Shown here piece by piece: positions 40,486 through 49,340 of a stretch of 64,000 bases of DNA. The notes beneath the pieces were generated by a model. That model saw only the letters and a list, made by a program, of their open reading frames with translations. It was not told where the DNA came from and ran no database searches. Numbering within the stretch: the first letter of the stretch is position 1; the number at the start of each line of letters is the position of its first letter. The position numbers and the translations under genes are program-made. This stretch comes from Aldehydirespirator sp965221185 (GTDB taxonomy: Bacteria; Actinomycetota; Acidimicrobiia; Acidimicrobiales; Aldehydirespiratoraceae): NCBI GenBank assembly GCA_965221185.1, contig OZ244866.1, positions 3,224,001 through 3,288,000 on the forward strand, written 5' to 3'.

Positions 40486-40941
40486 ATGAAACACACAGCA
40501 GATGAAATCCGTCGTGTTCTGCGCGCCACCCGGCTGTCGCCTGAGGCTGTCGCCGATCTGCTGGACGAGTCCCCGGAAGAAGTCCGTAAGCTTCTGCCGG
40601 TCGAGAGAACGACGCGCGGCCAGCCGAACTTCGCCCGACTCGCCACCAGCTCCAACCCGCTGCATCGCGGAAGCGCGGCTAGTGGTCGGAAGTGCCGACA
40701 GTCTGTGCTAGCACAGCTCGCTCGGGACAACAATTGGTCTGTGCGCGCAGCAGTCGCTGACAACGCGTCCAGCAGACCGGATCTCCTTCGTCGGCTCACC
40801 GCTGATCCCGACCCCGCTGTGCGCACAAGGACCGCCAGCAACCACTCCAGCCCGCCCGCCGCATTGCGACGTCTCAAGCGTGACCCTGATGGCGAAGTTC
40901 GTGAGGCTGCAAGGAAGAATCCCTACTCCCCAGCACACTGA
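40486..40941 (+). CDS. Small LRV-repeat protein, paralogue of 23847-24338
   Basis: 151 aa from ATG 40486 with AAGGGGA upstream at good spacing. Residues 1-40 (ADEIRRVLRATRLSPEAVAD, EVRKLL) mirror the HTH-like start of the 23.8-kb paralogue. Three to four LRV units follow: SNPLHRGSAASGRKCRQSVL, NWSVRAAVADNASSRPDLL, EVREAARKNPYSPAH. Its proximity to the LRV-MoxR-VWA operon suggests a functional link, perhaps as an alternative or inhibitory subunit (inference). Confidence 0.75.
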   Translation: MKHTADEIRRVLRATRLSPEAVADLLDESPEEVRKLLPVERTTRGQPNFARLATSSNPLHRGSAASGRKCRQSVLAQLARDNNWSVRAAVADNASSRPDLLRRLTADPDPAVRTRTASNHSSPPAALRRLKRDPDGEVREAARKNPYSPAH

Positions 40942-41097
40942 CCGAGCCCGTTGAGGCCCTCGTCCGCGATTCGCAGGGCCGCCGACTCGCCTGGAGCCGT
41001 CGCCATGTCCGCGTCTCACGACTGACCAACTCCCACTACTAGGCCTCCTGAACTTGATCGGCCACGGCCTCCGGATCCTCGTGCTCCCAGAAGCGCA

Positions 41098-41295
41098 GCG
41101 GGCCTTGTGGAACGACCTCGCCAACGCGACGATCGCCACCATCATCCCCAGCGGGTTCGCCGCCGCGGCTGCCGACACGCCGCAGCTGGCGGCAATCGCG
41201 GCGAACGCTTCGGTGTCGGCGCGGTTCCACCCGAACACGACGGCGACGGTGCCCGCTGTCGCCGCAGCAACATCAGCGATGTCATAGGAGTTGGC
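41098..41295 (-). pseudogene. Fragment of a small hydrophobic protein
   Basis: The minus frame reads SYDIADVAAATAGTVAVVFG, TEAFAAIAASCGVSAAAAAN and PLGMMVAIVALARSFHKAR. It has two hydrophobic helices and a basic end. It has no start of its own; the frame enters from the IS end at 41303. Low confidence that it was ever a separate gene. Confidence 0.35.
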
Positions 41296-41302
41296 ACTTC
41301 CC

Positions 41303-41543
41303 TGTGGGTGTCCATAATTCGGTCGTGGGCGCCGACCAGGGGTTACGCGCTCCATCCTGGGGCCTCATGTGTCGCATCCTCTAGCGGTTCCTCGCGTTGC
41401 TGGCACAGCTGGCGGTGCGTAAGCGGGCGTTCGAAGGACCTCGAGATCATCGTCCCACGATGGTGACGGTCTGGCCCTCTGCCGGGATCGAGCAGCCGGC
41501 GAGGCACCCGCACCGAGTCCCAGTGCACGCCGGCCAAGAGGCT
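41303..41543 (+). mobile_element. Truncated IS481-like left end, duplicate of 19244-19485
   Basis: TGTGGGTGTCCATAATTCGG through the start of the transposase (MCRIL, then a stop) to the same foreign segment ending AAGAGGCTG. The reading frame carries an early TAG, so it is dead. Confidence 0.75.
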
Positions 41544-41600
41544 GCTCTTGCATCGCCTCAACGAGGGTTGCCGTTGTGTTGGCGGGGCTCGCCTGTGGGG

Positions 41601-41692
41601 TGATGTCACACCCTGGTTGTATTGATGGTGTCGGTGCAGGAGCAGGGTTCGCAGAGCGCCTTGGGTTCACAGCGACCGAGTGTTGTGAACCC
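41601..41692 (+). promoter_or_regulatory. Promoter and palindrome ahead of the transposase-like gene
   Basis: TGTCACACCC (41604-41613) followed after 6 nt by TATTGAT resembles the P1-P3 promoters without their palindrome. Further down GGGTTCAC (41663-41670) and GTGAACCC (41685-41692) form a perfect inverted repeat just before the GGAAAGGA ribosome site. Autoregulation is possible. Confidence 0.45.
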
Positions 41693-41706
41693 GGAAAGGA
41701 AAAACA

Positions 41707-43077
41707 ATGAACAACTCACGAACACCGGACGGACGCTCGTACCTCAAGGTCCCAGCATCCAGCGGCGGTTACACCAAGCGCTCGATGCCAGCCCTGCCAC
41801 CCGCCATGTCCACGCTGCAACAGCTGGAGGCGGTAGTCGTGTCGGAGCCGACTTGGAGGGTGATCGAGCACGTCAAAAACGCTGCCCCAACCCAAGGGGT
41901 GCGGTGTCGATACACCCCCATCGACATCGTCGTGATGGGGGTCGCGGCGCAACAATATGGCAGTGTTATTGAGGCCGACCGCAACCTGAGGGATCCCGAT
42001 GTTTGGGAGCGCCTACGCCGCGCCGCGGTGGCGGCATTCCCAAATGATCCGGCTCGGCGCCTGTCACAGCATGCGCCGAGCCGCCACCAATTCGCGCGGG
42101 GGCGTCACATGTACGCCAGCGGCGAGGTGCTCGCGATGTTCAAGCGGGCGCTAGACGCCGAAACCATGCACGCTGCGACGCGTAAGGGAATGTTCGACCC
42201 CACCGTCGGTAACGGGGGCGCTCCCGACAAGTCGCGGTGTGTTGTCGCCGACTCGAGTTGGGTTCCGGTGTCCGCCAGGCATGTGACCCCCGGAAAGAAG
42301 TTCACCGGATCCGCCTATGGGCGCGAAGTCGTGATGCTTGCATGCGTCAGCCCCGGTAACGAACACATCGTGTTGGACGCCGAGTTCATGGCGCCCCGCG
42401 GGAATGACTCGACCCGTTACGGCCGCAACGGCGCGGACCACGCGGTGACAATGCTGGAGCGCCTCCTCGCCGAGAACGACAGCCTTCGGCCTGGTTTGCG
42501 GGGTTTCGTCCACGACATGGCGATGACATCCGAGGCCATTGACAACGTGGTCGCGCTCGGGGTTCTGCCGATCACCAAGCCGCCCCGAGGGGCTAACGGT
42601 GCATGCCGACACGTCAATTTGGGCAACCACAATTTCACCGCATCCGACGGGACCCAACACGACCACGAGGTGACCGCCATCGGCGGCGAGCCCACGGTCG
42701 CGTTCAGCGACAGCCGCGGCGCCGTGTTGGCCGTCGCACTGGATCGCCAACACATCCGATGGCGATCCAGTGGCCCAGGACACGTCGCCTCCGGCCGTTA
42801 CGCGATGCCGCACGCCCCGCCAGTGCCCACCCAGCTGCGGGGAGCCTTCACGGTCATCCGGCTCAACAACACCCATGACATAATCACCTCCATCCCCCAC
42901 AAGCGCCGGACCTGGGCCTTGCGGGCGACCCCCGAGAGCGACACCGCCCTCGAAGCGTTGCATGGCATGCGCGAGGAGATGGAGGCCGTCCTCGCCTTCG
43001 AGCTACGAATCCGTCGCGTGCGTGACGACTTCGACCTCGTCATATACCGAATACAGCGACTCGCCCTCGGTGCGTAA
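41707..43077 (+). CDS. Transposase-like protein of an uncommon family, 456 aa
   Basis: ATG 41707 follows GGAAAGGAA. The central part has the alternating acidic sites of an RNase-H-fold nuclease: VVADSSWVPV, REVVMLACVSPGNEHIVLDA, GLRGFVHDMAMTSEAIDNVV, then LGVLPITKPPRG and a late acidic helix. This resembles DDE transposases in order, but I cannot name the IS family and the terminal Glu is uncertain. An IstB scrap follows 3' and IS ends surround it. Intact and well expressed by its signals. Confidence 0.55.
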   Translation: MNNSRTPDGRSYLKVPASSGGYTKRSMPALPPAMSTLQQLEAVVVSEPTWRVIEHVKNAAPTQGVRCRYTPIDIVVMGVAAQQYGSVIEADRNLRDPDVWERLRRAAVAAFPNDPARRLSQHAPSRHQFARGRHMYASGEVLAMFKRALDAETMHAATRKGMFDPTVGNGGAPDKSRCVVADSSWVPVSARHVTPGKKFTGSAYGREVVMLACVSPGNEHIVLDAEFMAPRGNDSTRYGRNGADHAVTMLERLLAENDSLRPGLRGFVHDMAMTSEAIDNVVALGVLPITKPPRGANGACRHVNLGNHNFTASDGTQHDHEVTAIGGEPTVAFSDSRGAVLAVALDRQHIRWRSSGPGHVASGRYAMPHAPPVPTQLRGAFTVIRLNNTHDIITSIPHKRRTWALRATPESDTALEALHGMREEMEAVLAFELRIRRVRDDFDLVIYRIQRLALGA

Positions 43078-43083
43078 AGGTCC

Positions 43084-43359
43084 TTGCGGTACGGGGGAGC
43101 CGCACCGCAAGCGCTGGTGTCGGTCCTGGTCCGACCCGACCGGGCTGTCCGCGTCGTCGGCGCCGCCTACGAGAAACGCTCCATCGCCTTGTCGAGCAAC
43201 CTGCACCCGGCCGGGCTCGACGAGCTGATGTCCAAGACCATCGCCAACGCCACCGTCGACCGGCTGCTGCACCACGCCCACATCGTCATGACCGCCGGCG
43301 ACAGCATCCGCCTCACCCAAGCCACCGCCGGCAAGGGGGTGACGCCACTGACCAACTGA
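43084..43359 (+). pseudogene. istB: IstB C-terminal fragment (IS21 family)
   Basis: YEKRSIALSSNLHPAGLDEL and ATVDRLLHHAHIVMTAGDS are the hallmark end of the IS21 helper ATPase (YExRS-x-x-x-T/S-N ... VDRLLHHxxx-x-x-x-GxS-x-R). The Walker motifs are gone. IS21-type terminal repeats follow immediately. Confidence 0.8.
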
Positions 43360-43365
43360 GCTACG

Positions 43366-43450
43366 GGCAGAACACCTGGCCACCACCGGGCAGTTCTGTT
43401 GGCCGCCACTGGGCAGTTCTACTGTCCGTCACTGGGCAGATCCCACTTGC
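43366..43450. repeat. IS21-type terminal repeat block
   Basis: Repeated GGGCAGTTCT and TGGCCGCCACTGGGCAG modules occur three to four times, directly after the IstB fragment, as in IS21-family ends. A similar solo block is at 3180-3280. Confidence 0.7.
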
Positions 43451-43579
43451 CGTTGACAATGGTGCCACAGCGCAGCGTGGGAGACTTCCGCGCTGGCGGT
43501 GGAGAGAGTCTTGTGTGGTGGATGTTGCGGAGACGCGACCGCGCGTCGGTGGACTCAAGTCACAGGCGACGCCAGGACC

Positions 43580-43732
43580 TGTGGGTGCCCATAGTTCGGT
43601 CGTGGGCGCTGACCAGGGGTTTCGCGCTCCATCCTGGGATCAGGAATCGGCACGAGATTCGGTACACGAGGACTCAGCATCGGTCCGCATCGCGGCAGGT
43701 CAACGACCACGGCCGAGTTTCCGGCACCCACA
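43580..43732. mobile_element. Non-autonomous TGTGGGTGCC element, copy E (153 bp)
   Basis: Both termini are perfect (TGTGGGTGCC, GGCACCCACA); the interior differs from copy B by a few bases (CATAGTTCGG, GGAATCGGCACG). Confidence 0.9.
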
Positions 43733-43899
43733 GGGGGACAGCACCGAGGCTGCCGATGCCAGTAGCGACATGATCGAGCGCCGGCGACCGCTGAAGCAGG
43801 CCTGGGCGAAACGACGCGACTATGGAACTGAGCTGTCTCTTAGCCCGGCACTGACCGCGTGACGGATGGTGAGTGGGCTACAGCGTGGTCGCCGCGTCG

Positions 43900-45444
43900 C
43901 TATCCGAGGCAGTGATAGAAGGAGGCTCTAGACGCGACGTCGGCGCTGCGTCGCTGGAGTTCCTGGAGGGGTTGTTGGATGGATTCGGGGTTGAGTCCTC
44001 CCAGTAGGAGAGTGATCGAGGCGATGCGTTCGAATCCTCGGGCTGTGGCCTCCATCGCGATCGCATAGACCGGTGCCGACACCGACGCGAAGTTGTCGCG
44101 CTGGTGATGCAGGGTCGAGATCGGCGTGGCGTGCACGAACTGTGACAGCACGCCGTAGATCGCCTGCGCCGAGTCGATGCCTGACGGGTTCGGATAGGCG
44201 AGTGTCAGCATCTCGCCCAGCGCCGGCATGTTCAGCTCTCCTGGGTCGAACTGTGGAATGTTGACAGCAGGACCGAGCAGTTCCTCGATGATTGGTCTTG
44301 GGACACCGTCGGACTGCAGGCTGGTGGCGATTCGATCTCGACGTTGCGCGCCGTCGTTGACCAGTGCCTTCAGGGACTCTCCGGTGGTTGCGGTGGCGGC
44401 GCTGTGGGGGAACCAACTCCACCGGGCGCCGTCCTCAAAGAGCATCCGTGCGCTGATCGGCAACAGTGCCTTGTCGAGGGTTCCCTCCAACGCTCCGCGC
44501 ATGATCGACAGATTCGACAGCGAAAGCCGGAAGCTCTGATGAGCGATCCACTCACAGAAGTCTTCAACCTCGACCTCCTCAGACGCTACGACGCCGGTGA
44601 GGCTGTCGGCGGCTGCCAAGAACCGCAGTCCGAGTTCGGTCATGTCAGGCGTCGCTGGGGGCATGCGGCTGATCGATGACGAGGCAGTCACGGGTCGCGT
44701 CTGCGTTGGGTGCGGCAGGCGGCGCTGTGGACGTGATGCTTGGGCCGGGAGTCCATGGATCTCACTCGCCTTGTGCGCCACAACTTCGAACTGTGCGGTT
44801 GCGGCGTCGAGGCATGAGCCGTCATCGGCTAGAGCGAGCGTCACCGCCGTCGCACCAGCGGCAGCAAGGTGAGTGGCGACCGCGGCGAGACGGTCCGGGA
44901 GCTCCAGATCGAGTTGCTCTGCCAGAATGACTGCGCCGAGGTAGTTGCTGTGGGCGAGCACGTCAAGGATCCGGTACGCCGACAACAGCCCAGCGAACCC
45001 AAGCGGGCTCAGCACAGCGCTGTCCAGACCTGAGCCGATCCGCCGAACCGCGTCGCCGGCGCTCTTGGGTAGGGCGGGACCCGCCGATGCGGCGACGGAC
45101 GCACCCGGCGGCAGCAACCATCCGAGCCAGGTCTCGTCATCGGCGTCACGGGCCAGCCTTCGCAGGCAGCCGAGTTCGAGCGCGGCCCACTGATCGAGAT
45201 GGTCCACACCGGCACCGGTCGCGAGCGCCCAGTCCCAGTAGGCGGCCTGTTCGATGAGGCCGCGAGCCAACGTCGCAGCTAGAGCGCCGCCACCCGCATC
45301 TCGAACCAGCACGTTGACCACACTGAGGCGGTACCAGGCCGAGTCAGCAACCCCCTGCAGCCGAATGTCGGCGATGTCCTCCACGATCGGGTCGAGGATC
45401 TCGACCAACCTCTCGGACTCGCGGACAAGGGACTCGATGCTCAC
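43900..45444 (-). CDS. Hypothetical helical protein, 514 aa
   Basis: GTG 45444 follows GGAGGTAGC at ideal spacing; the track start at 45495 is less likely. The protein is mostly helical without signal or membrane segments. Two similar halves are joined by a Pro/Arg/Thr linker (about residues 240-275). Each half has a substrate-like helix: VLVRDAGGGALAATLARGLI and SLSNLSIMRGALEGTLDKAL. The R-A/G-L-x-E helix recalls HEPN/DUF5677 proteins and the fragment at 25975-26372. It ends ERIASITLLLGGLNPESIQQ. Function unknown. Confidence 0.65.
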   Translation of the reverse strand: MSIESLVRESERLVEILDPIVEDIADIRLQGVADSAWYRLSVVNVLVRDAGGGALAATLARGLIEQAAYWDWALATGAGVDHLDQWAALELGCLRRLARDADDETWLGWLLPPGASVAASAGPALPKSAGDAVRRIGSGLDSAVLSPLGFAGLLSAYRILDVLAHSNYLGAVILAEQLDLELPDRLAAVATHLAAAGATAVTLALADDGSCLDAATAQFEVVAHKASEIHGLPAQASRPQRRLPHPTQTRPVTASSSISRMPPATPDMTELGLRFLAAADSLTGVVASEEVEVEDFCEWIAHQSFRLSLSNLSIMRGALEGTLDKALLPISARMLFEDGARWSWFPHSAATATTGESLKALVNDGAQRRDRIATSLQSDGVPRPIIEELLGPAVNIPQFDPGELNMPALGEMLTLAYPNPSGIDSAQAIYGVLSQFVHATPISTLHHQRDNFASVSAPVYAIAMEATARGFERIASITLLLGGLNPESIQQPLQELQRRSADVASRASFYHCLG

Positions 45445-45753
45445 CGCTACCTCCGATGTCCATGGTCCAACCGGCGCACGTGGACGTGCACCCATGTCTG
45501 ATGCGCGTGTGGACGCGTGCTGATGTGGTCGCAGTTCTCATCCATCGAGCACGAGACCCTAACGCTGCCCCGAATGGTCCAGTTCATGATGCGTGAACGC
45601 GTCTTTCGGCGCTCGGGCCCTCTTGAGGTGCTTGTGACACCATAACTGACACCGCATCAGCATCGGATCAGCAAACACCCAGGTGAAAGGGTCGTTCTGG
45701 GCTTGGCTTCAGCGGAGAGCATGACGTCTCCGGGTGGCCGAGCCGATGCGGTG
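45445..45753. other. Intergenic, no gene seen
   Basis: This is the promoter side of the 514-aa gene on the left and integrase debris on the right. No convincing ORF is seen. Confidence 0.4.
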
Positions 45754-45849
45754 TCAAGCACCCTTGCTGCTGACATAGCGGCCCCATCGCTCCATGACCT
45801 CGGTACGGGCCGCGAGCAGGTCCGAGCGCTGATAGGCGCCCTCGACGCC
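45754..45849 (-). pseudogene. Integrase C-terminal scrap
   Basis: GVEGAYQRSDLLAARTEVME carries the nucleophile Tyr and aligns with the end of the integrase at 4891-6060 (GVEGAYQRSDMIDRRRPLME). Everything upstream is replaced by IS3-type OrfB sequence with an in-frame junction at ACSL/GVEG. Confidence 0.7.
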
Positions 45850-45969
45850 CAGCGAACACGCCCACCCGTGCGCCGCGCCGGCGCGCACGGCGCCGTCGAC
45901 CAGCTCCAGGATCTGCTCCTTGGTCCCAGAGGGCACCCGAGCCGGCAGCGCACCGCTCAGCCCCAGCCG
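45850..45969 (-). pseudogene. IS3-type OrfB N-terminal fragment
   Basis: LSGALPARVPSGTKEQILEL followed by VDGAVRAGAAHGWACSL is the usual start of OrfB in this IS3-like group. It is cut after 40 residues by the integrase scrap. Confidence 0.6.
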
Positions 45970-46286
45970 ACTTTTCCCCGCAGCACCGCGAGCTCGATGG
46001 CCTGGGCCTTGACCGCCTCGGTCAACTGACCGACCTCGCAGCGGGCCCGCTCCAGCTCCCAGTTGCGCTCCTTGGCCGGCCGGCCCCGCCGAGTGGCCAA
46101 CGCCGCCAGCGCCGCGTCCTTCACCGCGCGGCGAATGCCTATGACCGTGGACACATCGACCTGCCACTCGCGGGCCGCGTCGGCCTGGGTCATCTCCCGC
46201 GAGGTCACCTCCAAGAAAATCTCCCACTTCGTCTCCGGCGACAGCACACGCGGCCGCCGACGAACTCCGTTCTCGCTCACTGACAA
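45957..46286 (-). CDS. IS3-type OrfA (HTH transposase subunit)
   Basis: 109 aa. SPETKWEIFLEVTSREMTQA and DAAREWQVDVSTVIGIRRAV form the HTH. A leucine-zipper-like helix (ELERARCEVGQLTEAVKAQA) ends at GKVGWG. It overlaps the OrfB fragment as in intact elements, but OrfB is truncated, so the element is dead. Confidence 0.7.
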   Translation of the reverse strand: MSVSENGVRRRPRVLSPETKWEIFLEVTSREMTQADAAREWQVDVSTVIGIRRAVKDAALAALATRRGRPAKERNWELERARCEVGQLTEAVKAQAIELAVLRGKVGWG

Positions 46287-46504
46287 CTCCTCTCAGATCG
46301 CCCCAAGAGCCTGCCAGAGTCGGTTCATTTCTGAGCCCTATCTCCGCGTCGAACTCAGACGCAGAACAGGCCCCAAACCGTCGATCCCACAAACCCGTCG
46401 GTGGATCCAGGCTAAGAGGTCGAGCGGATAGGCATCGGTTCATGAGACTCTTCGCGAGGCGCCGAGCGAGGCCGTGGCCCGAGCGGCCCGTGAGTAGCCC
46501 TATG

Positions 46505-47719
46505 TCAAGCTGGGTTGGGTTGGAGGCGTGGGTGGGCGCCGTGTCGGGTGGGGTCATAGGGGGTGTGGTCTTGCCAGCAGCGCCAGATGATGTGGGCCCA
46601 GCTGCGGGCGAGGATGCGTTCGGCGTGGGGGTGGCGTTTGCCGTCGGCTCGCAGTGTTTGGTAGCGGTGTTGGGCCCAGGCGTTGGCGTGTCGGCTGTCG
46701 CCGGCGAAGTCGCAGAGGGCGTCGCGCAGTTTTTTGTCGCAGGCCCAGCGGAAGGCGACGCTGCGGTGCCGGCCCGAGGATCGGGTGGAGGGGGCGACGC
46801 CGGCGGCGGCTGCGAGGGACTCGGGGTCGGGGAACCGGCCCCGGCAGTCGCCGATCTCTGCGAGCAGTGCGGCGGCGCGGATGGTTCCGGCTCGCGGCAG
46901 CGAGGTGAAGATCGCGGCGTCGGGGTGAGCGTCGAGCAGCTCGGCGATGCGGCTGTCGAGGTGTTGGATCTGCTCGCGCAGGCTGGCCAGCACCGCGGTG
47001 TATGCCAGTGTGACGCTGCTGCGGGCGTCGCCGTCGTCGCCGTCGATGCCCGCGGCCGCGCCGCTGAGGCGCCCGTGGAGCTCCTCGGGTGTGCTGCGGC
47101 CGCTGTAGCGGTTGGCTCGCAGCCACACTCCGAGGCGTTTGGGCGACAGCCAGCGGGCGCGGGTCACAGACGGGAACCGCTCGAGGAACCGCAGCGAGAT
47201 CGGGCTGTCGATTCGGTGGAACAGCCCCACCGCGCCGGGGAACGCGACCCGCAGGTGGGCCCGCAGCTGGTTGGCGGCCGCGACGCGTGCCTCGACGAGG
47301 TCCTTGCGGGCCCGCACATGGGCGCGCAAGGTGGCTGTGGCCGCCGAGTCCGGCTCCAGGGTCGGCCAGCGGTGCCCGTCGGTGCGCAAGCAGTCCGCCA
47401 GGACATAGGCGTCGCCCCGGTCGCATTTGTTGCCGGCGGTGCCGTAGCGGGCGCGCAGAGCCTTCACCGCCCGGCTCGACACCACCACGACCTCGAAGCC
47501 GGCTGCGGCCAGCGCGTCGACCACCGGCCCGTCGGGGCGCTCGATCGCGACCCGCCGAACCGACGCCTGTGTGAGCCGCCGGCACAAACCAGCCAGCCCC
47601 TCTGCGGTGTGCGCGGCGTCGAACTCGACGACCACAGCGCCTCGATGATCCACCACGCACACCGCGTGCGAATCCGTCGCCCAGTCCACACCACCGAAGG
47701 ATTCGGTGAGATAATCCAT
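46505..47719 (-). CDS. IS110-family transposase
   Basis: 404 aa from ATG 47719 with GAGGAGGCTGAC upstream. The N-terminal DEDD domain starts FGGVDWATDSHAVCVVDHRG, with IERPDGPVVDAL and KCDRGDAYVLADCLR. The C-terminal Tnp2 domain includes SLPRAGTIRAAALLAEIGD and AGVAPSTRSSGRHRSVAFRW with its Ser. Both domains are full length, so it could be active. The flanks may encode its bridge RNA. It lies 330 bp upstream of etfA on the opposite strand. Confidence 0.95.
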   Translation of the reverse strand: MDYLTESFGGVDWATDSHAVCVVDHRGAVVVEFDAAHTAEGLAGLCRRLTQASVRRVAIERPDGPVVDALAAAGFEVVVVSSRAVKALRARYGTAGNKCDRGDAYVLADCLRTDGHRWPTLEPDSAATATLRAHVRARKDLVEARVAAANQLRAHLRVAFPGAVGLFHRIDSPISLRFLERFPSVTRARWLSPKRLGVWLRANRYSGRSTPEELHGRLSGAAAGIDGDDGDARSSVTLAYTAVLASLREQIQHLDSRIAELLDAHPDAAIFTSLPRAGTIRAAALLAEIGDCRGRFPDPESLAAAAGVAPSTRSSGRHRSVAFRWACDKKLRDALCDFAGDSRHANAWAQHRYQTLRADGKRHPHAERILARSWAHIIWRCWQDHTPYDPTRHGAHPRLQPNPA

Positions 47720-48049
47720 GTCAGCCTCCTCGCTGTCATAGCAGTCAGGAAGCACCCGATGGTTCCAGGACGTGTCTGCCGGTTGCTCACTGATCGGCGC
47801 TCTGCGGCGCTCAGCCCTATCGCCAGTCGGCACGTCCTGGGCCACCGGGCCTCGCAACACTCACGGAGGCGGTCAAGCCACAAGCGCAGCAGGCGATGGC
47901 CCAGCGGACACCAGGGGTGCGTCGACAGCCTCCCAGCCGCCAACACCCACATGGTGCACCAGTGAGCGCAGCGAACAAGAGCGGAAAACACGATGCTGCA
48001 TGGCGAGGCGTTGTCGTCCGCTCGCGGACGTTCTAGGGAGGCCGAAGCC
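47720..48049. other. IS110 flank and etfA leader
   Basis: No gene is seen. This is where the non-coding end and possible bridge RNA of the IS110 element would lie, and where etfB would be expected. No etfB-like translation was found. Confidence 0.4.
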
Positions 48050-49021
48050 ATGGCATTGGACAAGATCTGGGTGTTCGGCGAGGCCGGCGCCGACGGTGTG
48101 GCCACGATCACGCTCGAGATGCTGGCCAAGGCCCGCGAGGTGGCCGGCACTGTCGAGGTGTTCTGTGGCGGCGATAGCGTGGCCTGCGCGGCCGAACTCG
48201 GTGACCACGGCGCGGCCAGGGTGTACGCCACCGGCGACCTGAGCGGGCGCATGCAGGGCGTGTCGGTGGCCTCGGCGGTGGCGGCGGCCATCTCCGGCGG
48301 CGGCGTGGCCGCTCCTGACGCCTTCCTGCTGGGCACCACCTACGACGGCCGCGACGTGGCCGCTCGGCTGTCGGTGAAGCTCGACACCAGCGTGCTGTCG
48401 AACGTGGTCGACCTCCGCCTCGACGGGGACTGCCTGGTGGGCAGCGAGCCGGTGTTCGGCGGCACGCTCAACGTGACCTACCGGTTCACCGACGGCGGTC
48501 CCGACATATGGCTGGTCCGCCCGAAGTCATTCGAGCCGTCGCCGGTGGGCGGTCCGCCGGCGGAGGTGGTCGATCTGCCCGTTCCCGAACTGGGCGCAGC
48601 CGGGGCCGCGATGGTCCGGGACCGCTTCACCGAGGAGTCCGAGGGTCCCAAACTCGACGAGGCCGCCATCGTGGTGTCGGGCGGGCGCGGTCTCGGCGCC
48701 GCGGAGGCCTACTCCATGATCGAGGGGCTGGCCAAGCAGATCGGCGCCGCGCCGGGGGCCAGCCGCGCCATCGTCGACGCTGGCTGGGTACCCTACAGCT
48801 ACCAGGTGGGCCAGACCGGGAAGGTGGTCAAGCCCACCGTCTACATCGCCTGCGGCATCTCCGGCGCAACCCAGCACCTGGTCGGCATGAAGGGCTCCAA
48901 GAACATCATCGCCATCAACAAGGACTCCGAGGCGCCGATCTTCGCGGTGTCGGACCTCGGCATCGTCGGCGACGTGCACAAGGTGCTGCCCAAGCTCACC
49001 GAGGCCCTCGAATCCCGCTGA
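48050..49021 (+). CDS. etfA: Electron transfer flavoprotein alpha subunit
   Basis: 323 aa from ATG 48050, with AGGGAGG upstream. The FAD-binding C-terminal signature is complete: VSGGRGLGAAEAYSMIEGLA, VDAGWVPYSYQVGQTGKVVK, YIACGISGATQHLVGMK, NIIAINKDSEAPIF and DLGIVGD. Known role: with EtfB it carries electrons from acyl-CoA and other dehydrogenases to the quinone pool. EtfB normally precedes it, but here an IS110 element sits upstream instead. One of the few core genes in the window. Confidence 0.97.
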   Translation: MALDKIWVFGEAGADGVATITLEMLAKAREVAGTVEVFCGGDSVACAAELGDHGAARVYATGDLSGRMQGVSVASAVAAAISGGGVAAPDAFLLGTTYDGRDVAARLSVKLDTSVLSNVVDLRLDGDCLVGSEPVFGGTLNVTYRFTDGGPDIWLVRPKSFEPSPVGGPPAEVVDLPVPELGAAGAAMVRDRFTEESEGPKLDEAAIVVSGGRGLGAAEAYSMIEGLAKQIGAAPGASRAIVDAGWVPYSYQVGQTGKVVKPTVYIACGISGATQHLVGMKGSKNIIAINKDSEAPIFAVSDLGIVGDVHKVLPKLTEALESR

Positions 49022-49340
49022 CGCGCACTGCTGGGTAGACTCGCAGCGCCCGTCACGAGCGTGTTCCCGGCGGCTAGCGCTAGCGCTTGAGTTGCGACCG
49101 AAGAGACTCGCGGCGCCCGACTCGGACTGGTATCAGCGGATTGTCCCCGCACCGCGGGCAGGGATCGGGCGCCGGGCTGCGATGAGTTCGATGTCGGGTC
49201 CGTACACATCGAGCGAGCAGTTGTGACAGCTCCTTATGGAAGTGCGCCTGCGCGCTTGCTGCTCCCGCAGCACTTGATTTCTCCGGTCGGGACGGCCTAG
49301 GTTGCCGACGACTCGTTGTGACAACCGGGGGAGCGAGCCT
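49022..49340. other. Intergenic between etfA and the surface-protein leader
   Basis: No gene is seen on either strand; the minus-strand ORFs are Arg/Pro-rich shadows. Confidence 0.4.

Noticed and set aside
46442..47965. 507-codon plus-strand ORF opposite the IS110 transposase
   Set aside because: Antisense shadow of a high-GC gene; Gly/Val/Ala-rich with no motifs.
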